5,525 nucleotides of DNA from Acidimicrobiales bacterium (lineage in GTDB: Bacteria; Actinomycetota; Acidimicrobiia; Acidimicrobiales; Palsa-688): assembly GCA_030039575.1 (NCBI GenBank), contig JASHVH010000370.1, forward strand, positions 1 to 5,525, in the 5' to 3' direction. A program made the translations under genes and the position numbers. Of the stretch, positions 1 to 3,697 are shown piece after piece. Every line of letters starts with the position of its first letter. Positions within the stretch are counted from its first letter, which is position 1. The notes under the pieces were generated by a model that made no database searches, was not told the DNA's origin, and was given only the letters and a program-made list of their open reading frames with translations.

Positions 1-485
1 CGGAACCGGCGGACCTGCCACTGGAGCTCAGGCCGTTCGCCGGCCAGTTTGGCCAGGTCGGCCGTGGTCACCAGGTGGAGCGGGCTCTCGTCGACGAACG
101 AGCCAATTTCCCCCTCCCAAGAATGCACCCCTGACCCCTCTCGCTCGAAGTCGTTGACGGCCTCGAAGGTGGGGGTCCCGTAGCCCGAAGCCGGTACCAA
201 TCTCACCGGCCGGTCGAGCCACTCGGACAGGCAGCCGTCGAGCGCGGGGCCACGGGCGATCTCCTCCATCCCGGGTGGGCCGACCAGCAGCTCGTCACCG
301 GAGAACCGAGCGGCGGCCTGGAGCAGCCGCCCGTCACGCTTGGCCGAGATAATCGTACGGGAAGTGAGGTCGAGCACCCCGAAGCTGCGGTCGCCGACGA
401 CCCCGACGTCGGAGAGCTGCACTTCCTCGCAGGCCTCTCCCTGCATCGACTTGACGGGGTACCGCCAGAGGCCTTGGACGTGCAC
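1..485 (-). CDS. MOSC N-terminal beta-barrel domain protein, partial (C-terminus outside window)
   Basis: An open frame runs leftward from a GTG at 483-485 to the window edge with no stop, giving 161 residues. The N-terminus reads MHVQGLWRYPVKSMQGE, the classic opening of the MOSC_N domain (YPVKS at residues 9-13), followed by GDRSFGVLD (residues 31-39) and, near the edge, HLVTTADLAKL and VRRF, where the MOSC domain proper normally begins. Family knowledge: MOSC proteins bind molybdenum cofactor or sulfur carriers; relatives include the Moco sulfurase C-terminus, mARC/YcbX-type reductases and YiiM. The catalytic cysteine region would lie beyond the window, so the exact activity cannot be called. 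The GTG is preferred because it places YPVKS at the usual distance from the start; no good Shine-Dalgarno precedes it, but a TAACGT box lies 8 bases upstream (494-499). The gene is co-directional with the TetR gene but separated by 158 bases of structured DNA, so it probably has its own promoter. Family call is firm; function is open. Confidence 0.82.
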   Translation of the reverse strand, partial: MHVQGLWRYPVKSMQGEACEEVQLSDVGVVGDRSFGVLDLTSRTIISAKRDGRLLQAAARFSGDELLVGPPGMEEIARGPALDGCLSEWLDRPVRLVPASGYGTPTFEAVNDFEREGSGVHSWEGEIGSFVDESPLHLVTTADLAKLAGERPELQWQVRRF

Positions 486-500
486 GAACGTAAACGTTAG
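486..500 (-). promoter_or_regulatory. Possible -10 box and palindrome upstream of the MOSC gene
   Basis: Just upstream of the GTG lies AACGT-AA-ACGTT (487-498), an inverted repeat with 5-bp arms. On the minus strand it overlaps TAACGT (494-499), which fits the TANNNT -10 pattern 8 bases before the start codon and would give a nearly leaderless transcript. No convincing -35 was seen. The palindrome could be an operator over this promoter. This is inferred from position and symmetry only. Confidence 0.3.
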
Positions 501-510
501 TGCGGCCTCT

Positions 511-540
511 GGGCCGGCTGGCCCGCTCGTCGTCAGCGGG
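511..540. repeat. Two adjacent short inverted repeats
   Basis: GGGCC-GGCT-GGCCC (511-524) and CCCGCT-N7-AGCGGG (522-540) are neighbouring hairpin-forming palindromes. The second one uses the start of the first 26-bp repeat as its right arm. Together with the hairpin at 586-611 they make this gap unusually rich in secondary structure. No function can be assigned from sequence alone. Confidence 0.5.
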
Positions 541-607
541 GACAAAACCCGCCCATCGTCAGCGGCCACAAAACCCCCTCGTCATCAGCGGGGACAAACA
601 CGGCCCC
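530..607. repeat. Three tandem copies of a 26-bp repeat
   Basis: A 21-base core recurs at 530-550, 556-576 and 582-602 with an exact 26-base period. The core begins TCGTCAGCGGGGACAAAA; copy 1 and copy 2 differ by two bases (GGGGAC against GGCCAC), and copy 3 has TCATCAGCGG with one A fewer in the A-run. The repeats lie wholly in the gap between the TetR and MOSC genes and no reading frame uses them convincingly. Tandem sites of this size next to hairpins resemble transposase-binding repeats at the ends of IS21-like elements or an iteron-like protein-binding array, but no transposase gene is visible. The repeats themselves are directly seen; their role is unknown. Confidence 0.85.
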
Positions 608-611
608 GCTG
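586..611 (-). terminator. Hairpin downstream of the TetR gene, possible terminator
   Basis: CAGCGGGG (586-593) and CCCCGCTG (604-611) form a perfect 8-bp stem with a 10-base loop, starting about 33 bases past the TetR stop codon in that gene's direction of transcription. There is no immediate U-tract; the nearest T-run on the minus strand lies about 12 bases after the stem. The left arm belongs to copy 3 of the 26-bp repeat, so the hairpin may be part of that repeat array and not a dedicated terminator. Confidence 0.35.
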
Positions 612-632
612 CAGGAGGATCGGCCTGGTTAA

Positions 633-656
633 TAGCTATCTAGCTACTTAGCTAGC
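633..656. repeat. Three tandem 8-bp repeats TAGCTANN across the TetR stop codon
   Basis: TAGCTATC, TAGCTACT and TAGCTAGC follow each other without a gap. TAGCTA is self-complementary, so the stretch can fold in several registers. It is AT-rich within GC-rich surroundings and covers the stop codon and last residues (KLAK) of the TetR protein, so it may have slightly altered the C-terminus. It abuts the 26-bp repeat region. Confidence 0.75.
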
Positions 657-1402
657 TTGCGTCGCCTCGAAGCCTTGACGGCGTAGCTCTCGATACCGGC
701 TATCAGCAGGTCGAGCCCGAACTCGAACCGCTCTTCCGGGTTGAAGGCGAAGATCAGGTCGATCGCCTTGATGGTGCGGGGGAAGCGGTCCCGGGGAAGA
801 GACAGGAAGTAGTCCTTCATCATCTGCACGATCTGTTCGGGTGGAAGGTCCTCCCCAGTCGGCGAGGCATAGCCGAGGCTCTCTTCGAAACAGAAGGCGC
901 CCACGTACAGGCCGGCAATGTCGCCTATGTAGGCAATGACCCGGTCAGGGATGCCGACGGGTTGGAGGAGGGTGAACAGCCACTCGGACAAGAGCGCGGT
1001 CTGGGGCCCGGCGGGGATGCGCCCGAACGAGAGCCGGGCCACGTCGCGGTACTTGCTCAACGCCTTGCGCATCTGGATGCCGAGCGCTTTCAGCTGCTCC
1101 TTCCAGTGAGCCGGGTCCGGTTCAGGCAGGACTACCTCGCGGGTGACACGGTCGAAAATGAGCTGGAAGAGCTCCTCTTTGTTGCGAACGTGCCAGTAAA
1201 GCGAGGCCGCCCCCGTCCCGAGCTCCTCCGCCACCCGGCGCATCGACAGGCCGTCAAGGCCTTCCTTGTTGAGCACTGCCAACGCTGCCTCGACAATGGC
1301 TTCGCGGGTGATCGGTGCCCGAGGGGGTGGCTGTGTCCGGTGCCAGGGTGGTTCCGGCAGTTCCTCCTCAGCCGGAAGCTGGTCCTCCTGGTCGTCGATC
1401 AC
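644..1402 (-). CDS. TetR-family transcriptional repressor (TetR_C_1 type)
   Basis: This 252-residue protein is a one-component DNA-binding regulator. The N-terminal helix-turn-helix spans about residues 31-78: TREAIVEAALAVLNKEGL, then LSMRRVAEELGTGAASLYWH and NKEEL, a textbook TetR_N pattern. The remainder, including RIPAGPQTALLSEW and IPDRVIAYIGDIAGLYVGAF, resembles the TetR_C_1 ligand-binding and dimerisation domain found in tetracycline-repressor-like proteins. About 30 acidic, proline-rich residues precede the HTH. I chose GTG at 1400-1402 because TATGCT lies exactly 6 bases upstream (1409-1414), giving a leaderless start; an ATG at 1460-1462 would add 20 residues encoded by what look like operator and promoter sequences. 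The gene is divergent from an ABC drug exporter, so it most likely represses that operon and itself until a small hydrophobic ligand binds. The ligand is unknown. Family call is very firm, partner inferred from context. Confidence 0.93.
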   Translation of the reverse strand: MIDDQEDQLPAEEELPEPPWHRTQPPPRAPITREAIVEAALAVLNKEGLDGLSMRRVAEELGTGAASLYWHVRNKEELFQLIFDRVTREVVLPEPDPAHWKEQLKALGIQMRKALSKYRDVARLSFGRIPAGPQTALLSEWLFTLLQPVGIPDRVIAYIGDIAGLYVGAFCFEESLGYASPTGEDLPPEQIVQMMKDYFLSLPRDRFPRTIKAIDLIFAFNPEERFEFGLDLLIAGIESYAVKASRRRKLAK

Positions 1403-1408
1403 GCTTCC

Positions 1409-1414
1409 AGCATA
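1409..1414 (-). promoter_or_regulatory. -10 box of the TetR gene, leaderless start
   Basis: On the minus strand the sequence reads TGC-TATGCT-GGAAGC-GTG. TATGCT fits TANNNT, has an extended TGN in front, and is followed 6 bases later by the GTG start, so the predicted transcription start coincides with the first base of the start codon. The -35 region is poor (GTCGAA at 17-base spacing), or lies at the TAGACA block at 1438-1443, which is 23 bases from the -10. The palindrome at 1424-1434 sits in the spacer, so repressor bound there should block this promoter. Confidence 0.55.
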
Positions 1415-1423
1415 GCAATGGAA

Positions 1424-1434
1424 GAACACTGTTC
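1424..1434. promoter_or_regulatory. Putative TetR operator O1 (tetR promoter)
   Basis: GAACACTGTTC is a perfect 11-bp palindrome with arms GAACA/TGTTC. It lies between the -10 and -35 regions of the TetR promoter. On the minus strand it forms part of a 17-mer beginning ACAGTCGAA (1424-1440) that recurs in opposite orientation at 1537-1553. It is the best candidate site for autoregulation. Confidence 0.55.
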
Positions 1435-1542
1435 GACTGTCTAACGCCGTTCTGGCGCCCACGGCTGGCCCACCCGGGTCCGGCGTGACCTGCTCTTACG
1501 CCCGAGCTCGGTACCCGGCACCGGGGCGAAGAAGGAACAGTC

Positions 1543-1553
1543 GAATGGCATTC
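1543..1553. promoter_or_regulatory. Putative TetR operator O2
   Basis: GAATGGCATTC is a perfect 11-bp palindrome with arms GAATG/CATTC. With the six preceding bases it forms a 17-mer (1537-1553) matching the one around O1 at 13 of 17 positions. The four differences are symmetric pairs within the two arms, so palindromy is kept. It lies 16 bases upstream of the exporter -35. Confidence 0.5.
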
Positions 1554-1566
1554 CGTTCACGAACGG
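1553..1566. promoter_or_regulatory. Palindrome CCGTTC-AC-GAACGG upstream of the exporter -35
   Basis: Perfect 6-bp arms with a 2-base spacer, directly abutting O2 and ending 3 bases before TTGACA. Its half-site GAAC resembles the outer bases of the GAA-type operators, so it may be another site for the same repressor or for a second regulator. Symmetry is directly seen; function is inferred. Confidence 0.4.
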
Positions 1567-1569
1567 CGT

Positions 1570-1598
1570 TTGACAAGAACGATCATTGACTCTAGAAT
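1570..1598 (+). promoter_or_regulatory. Sigma-70-type promoter of the ABC exporter operon
   Basis: TTGACA at 1570-1575 and TAGAAT at 1593-1598 are separated by exactly 17 bases, a near-consensus housekeeping promoter. Transcription would start near 1605, leaving a leader of about 90 bases before the ATG at 1697. The strength of this promoter suits an operon that is kept off by a repressor: O3 overlaps the -10 and O2 lies just upstream of the -35. Confidence 0.75.
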
Positions 1599-1605
1599 GC
1601 TGTTC
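1595..1605. promoter_or_regulatory. Putative TetR operator O3 (exporter -10 / start site)
   Basis: GAATGCTGTTC joins the left arm of O2 (GAATG) to the right arm of O1 (TGTTC), around the same C/G centre. It overlaps the exporter -10 box and predicted transcription start, the usual place for TetR-type repression. It is less symmetric than O1 and O2, as expected for a hybrid of the two. Confidence 0.5.
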
Positions 1606-1685
1606 CATGACTGGAGTCGCGTTCGAGGGCCGGCCAGGAAGGACCTGACAGGAAACCCGGGGTACAGAGCCCGGATAGGAAACAC

Positions 1686-1690
1686 AGGAG
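1686..1690 (+). promoter_or_regulatory. Ribosome-binding site of the ABC ATPase gene
   Basis: AGGAG lies 6 bases upstream of the ATG at 1697 and fixes that start. A small hairpin (CCGGG 1657-1661 with CCCGG 1670-1674) lies just upstream in the leader. Confidence 0.7.
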
Positions 1691-1696
1691 CGTGGG

Positions 1697-2635
1697 ATGA
1701 CAACAGCGACGATCGAAGCCCGGGGCGCCAGGAAGCGTTTCGGCCGGACCACCGCCCTGGACGGGCTGGACTTAGTGGCCGAGCCCGGTCAGGTGGTGGC
1801 CCTCCTTGGGCCCAACGGGGCCGGTAAGACCACCTTCATCAGGGCGGTCGCCACCCTGCTGCGCCTGGATGGCGGCGAACTGTTCGTGGCCGGCCACGAT
1901 GCCGGCCGTGAGCCCGCAGTAGTAAGGCAGATGATCGGGTTGGCGGGCCAGTTCGCGGCCGTCGAGCCCGTGATGACCGGACGGGAGAACCTGCAGATGG
2001 TGGCGCGGCTGTTCGGGAAGGACCGCCGCCAGGCCAAGAGAGCGGCAGCCGCGGTGCTCGTGCAGATGGGGCTCGACGAAGCCGCCGACAAGCCGGTGCG
2101 GACCTACTCGGGCGGCATGCGCCGGCGGCTCGACCTGGGCGCCAGCCTCGTGGGGGAGCCCAAGTTGTTGCTCCTTGACGAACCCACCACCGGGCTCGAC
2201 CCTCGCAGCCGGACCGAATTGTGGGACACCATCCGGGCTCTGGTCGGACAGGGCACCGACGTATTGCTCACTACTCAATACCTCGACGAGGCGGACCAAC
2301 TGGCGAGCCATATTGTCATCATCGACCGCGGCAAAGCCGTCGCCGCCGGCTCGCCGGCGGAGCTGAAGCGGCGGGTCGGGGGCCGGGTTATCGAGGTCCA
2401 CACCCGGTTCCGCGAGGACCTACCCGTCGTGGCCACCGCCCTGGAGCGGCTCGACCACGGGAGCGCTCACGTGGACGAGGCCACTCGTAAGGTGAGCCTG
2501 GGGGTGGACGGCGCCGCCAACTGGCTCACGGCGGCCCTCCAGGCGATGGAGGCCAGCGGGGCGAACGTCGACGACATCAGCCTGCGCCAGCCGAGCCTCG
2601 ACGAGGTGTTCCTCGCCCTCACCGGTGCGAATTAA
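1697..2635 (+). CDS. DrrA-family ABC drug-exporter ATP-binding protein
   Basis: This 312-residue cytoplasmic ATPase should power the membrane permease encoded next to it. The full set of ABC motifs is present: Walker A GPNGAGKT (residues 38-45), Q-loop glutamine at about 85 (GLAGQFAAVEPVMTGREN), signature YSGGM (137-141), Walker B LLLLDE (157-162) with D-loop GLD (166-168), and TTQYLDEA (192-199), where glutamine replaces the usual switch histidine. That substitution, the ENL motif after the Q-loop and the C-terminal PSLDEVFLALTG are hallmarks of the DrrA (daunorubicin/doxorubicin resistance) family, and the length is normal for it. The start is fixed by AGGAG 6 bases upstream. The permease follows after 38 bases on the same strand, so the two form one operon, driven by the promoter at 1570-1598 and probably controlled by the divergent TetR gene. 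The substrate is unknown: DrrA-type pairs export antibiotics, lipids and other hydrophobic compounds. Confidence 0.95.
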   Translation: MTTATIEARGARKRFGRTTALDGLDLVAEPGQVVALLGPNGAGKTTFIRAVATLLRLDGGELFVAGHDAGREPAVVRQMIGLAGQFAAVEPVMTGRENLQMVARLFGKDRRQAKRAAAAVLVQMGLDEAADKPVRTYSGGMRRRLDLGASLVGEPKLLLLDEPTTGLDPRSRTELWDTIRALVGQGTDVLLTTQYLDEADQLASHIVIIDRGKAVAAGSPAELKRRVGGRVIEVHTRFREDLPVVATALERLDHGSAHVDEATRKVSLGVDGAANWLTAALQAMEASGANVDDISLRQPSLDEVFLALTGAN

Positions 2636-2659
2636 TCGAACCAGTCAACCAAGCGAACT

Positions 2660-2664
2660 AAGGA
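2660..2664 (+). promoter_or_regulatory. Ribosome-binding site of the permease gene
   Basis: AAGGA lies 9 bases before the ATG at 2674. It supports this start over an out-of-frame ATG upstream at 2625. Confidence 0.6.
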
Positions 2665-2673
2665 CGAAAACGA

Positions 2674-3504
2674 ATGACTACGGTGGCCATCCCCACATCG
2701 GCGCAGGCGCCAAGGCCGGCGACGAAGACGACTTCCATTGCCACCAGCACCGTGCAGGTGGCCAAGCGGGCGTTGTTCCGGTACTTCCGCTCGCCGCAGC
2801 TGGTGGTGCTCGGCACCATCCAGGGCGCCCTGTTCCTGCTCATTTTCCGGTACGTCTTTGGCGGCGCCATCAACGTCCACGGCGCCAGCTATGTGAACTT
2901 CCTCGTCCCCGGGTTCGTCACGACCGGCATCCTGTTCACGGGCCAGGGCGGGGCTACCGCCATAGCGGAAGACCTTCAGCAGGGCTTCGTAGACCGCTTG
3001 AAGTCCCTGCCCGTGCCCAGGTCCTGTTTCCTGGCCGGACGGGCCATCGCCGACACCGTGTGGACCACGTGGGGGTTGCTGGTCGCCATCGCCGTCGGCC
3101 TCGGCGTCGGTTTCCGGCCTACCGGTCCTGCCGCCGGCGACCTGGCCGCTCTTGGCCTGTGCGTGCTCTTCGGGTTCGCCTTCGAGTGGCTGTTCCTGGT
3201 GGTCGGCCTGTACGCGGGTTCTCCCCAAGCGGCCCAGGGCATGGCCTTTTTGGTGTTCCCGCTGACGTTCGTCTCCAGTGCCTACGTCCCGGTCAGCAGC
3301 ATGCCCGGGTGGCTACAGGCGTTCGCCGAACATCAGCCGGTCACGTTCATGGTCGGGGCGGTGCGAGCCCTTACTCTCGGGCCGGACAGCGCCAAACAGC
3401 TCGGTCACAGCGCCGGCTATTTCACCGCCTGGGCCCTCGTGTGGGCGGCCGGGACCGTGCTTGTCTTCGCCCCACTGGCGGTGCGCAAGTACCGGCGGAG
3501 CTAA
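2674..3504 (+). CDS. DrrB-family ABC-2 type transporter permease
   Basis: This 276-residue integral membrane protein is the expected partner of the upstream ATPase. After a cytoplasmic N-terminus of about 40 residues, six hydrophobic segments can be read at roughly 43-62, 74-94, 124-146, 157-181, 186-207 and 249-270. Between segments 2 and 3 the loop DLQQGFVDRLKSLPVPRS is the conserved DrrB/ABC-2 stretch thought to contact the ATPase. FVSSAYVPVSSMPGWLQAF followed by QPVT (about 199-224) is the other family signature, normally placed between segments 5 and 6. The C-terminus is short and basic (RKYRRS), consistent with an inside location. Length and topology are typical for the family, with no sign of truncation. 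Two such subunits plus two ATPases would form the exporter. Expression depends on the promoter in front of the ATPase gene; no separate promoter is evident in the 38-base gap. Substrate cannot be told from the sequence. Confidence 0.93.
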   Translation: MTTVAIPTSAQAPRPATKTTSIATSTVQVAKRALFRYFRSPQLVVLGTIQGALFLLIFRYVFGGAINVHGASYVNFLVPGFVTTGILFTGQGGATAIAEDLQQGFVDRLKSLPVPRSCFLAGRAIADTVWTTWGLLVAIAVGLGVGFRPTGPAAGDLAALGLCVLFGFAFEWLFLVVGLYAGSPQAAQGMAFLVFPLTFVSSAYVPVSSMPGWLQAFAEHQPVTFMVGAVRALTLGPDSAKQLGHSAGYFTAWALVWAAGTVLVFAPLAVRKYRRS

Positions 3505-3578
3505 GAAAGGGGCGCCTGACCGGATTGCCCACCGTCCGCCGCCGTCGGGCCTCTATCCGCCGCGGCCCGCCGCCGGCC

Positions 3579-3605
3579 CCGCCCTGGCTGCGAGATCTGG
3601 GGCGG
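3579..3605 (+). terminator. Weak hairpin after the exporter operon
   Basis: CCGCCC (3579-3584) and GGGCGG (3600-3605) can pair with a 15-base loop about 75 bases after the permease stop. It is followed by AAAACTGTTATT and not a clean T-tract, so it is at best a weak intrinsic terminator. The remainder of 3505-3628 shows GC-rich sequence without a credible gene. Confidence 0.25.
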
Positions 3606-3628
3606 AAAACTGTTATTGCAATTACCTT

Positions 3629-3657
3629 TTCAGCCCCAACACACTTGTTCAGCCCCA
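3629..3657. repeat. Direct repeat TTCAGCCCCA upstream of the LarA-like gene
   Basis: TTCAGCCCCA occurs at 3629-3638 and again at 3648-3657, a 19-base period. Relative to the predicted transcription start at 3698 the copies lie near -69 and -50, just upstream of a -35 region that looks poor. That is where an activator would bind. The repeat is directly seen; the regulatory role is inferred. Confidence 0.5.
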
Positions 3658-3685
3658 GAACGGGGAGTCAACGGCACGGCGGCAC

Positions 3686-3691
3686 TAGTCT
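3686..3691 (+). promoter_or_regulatory. -10 box of the LarA-like gene, leaderless start
   Basis: TAGTCT fits TANNNT and is followed by exactly six bases (GAGGCC) before the ATG at 3698, so transcription probably begins at the A of the start codon. The GAGG between them is only 2 bases from the ATG, too close to act as a Shine-Dalgarno. No good -35 lies 16-18 bases upstream. The same spacing is seen at the TetR gene. Confidence 0.55.
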
Positions 3692-3697
3692 GAGGCC

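Larger units (their letters stand above)
1438..1575. repeat. 15-bp inverted repeat carrying the two divergent -35 regions
   Basis: GAACGGCGTTAGACA on the minus strand (1452 down to 1438) and GAACGGCGTTTGACA on the plus strand (1561-1575) match at 14 of 15 bases. The plus copy ends in the consensus -35 TTGACA of the exporter promoter; the minus copy ends in TAGACA upstream of the TetR gene. The arms are separated by 108 bases. The two divergent promoters therefore appear to share a duplicated upstream module. Confidence 0.7.

Noticed and set aside
530..607. CRISPR array
   Set aside because: The repeats are tandem with only 5 bases between the 21-base cores, so there are no spacers, and no cas gene is present.
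340..651. Plus-strand frame of 103 codons across the repeat region
   Set aside because: Half of it is antisense to the MOSC domain and the rest translates the 26-bp repeats into Arg/Pro/Lys-rich low-complexity sequence; no RBS.
962..1444. 160-codon plus-strand frame antisense to the TetR gene
   Set aside because: Low-complexity composition, no RBS, and it lies entirely against a clearly real TetR protein.
1503..1518. CGAGCTCGGTACCCGG matches 16 bases of the pUC-type cloning polylinker
   Set aside because: The flanks do not continue into the vector sequence on either side (no GAATTC before, CACCGG and not GGATCC after), and the surrounding region is coherent GC-rich intergenic DNA. I treat it as coincidence, though a check of the source assembly is cheap.
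1772..2401. 209-codon minus-strand frame antisense to the ABC ATPase
   Set aside because: It mirrors the GC-biased codons of a gene with complete ABC motifs and has no domain of its own.
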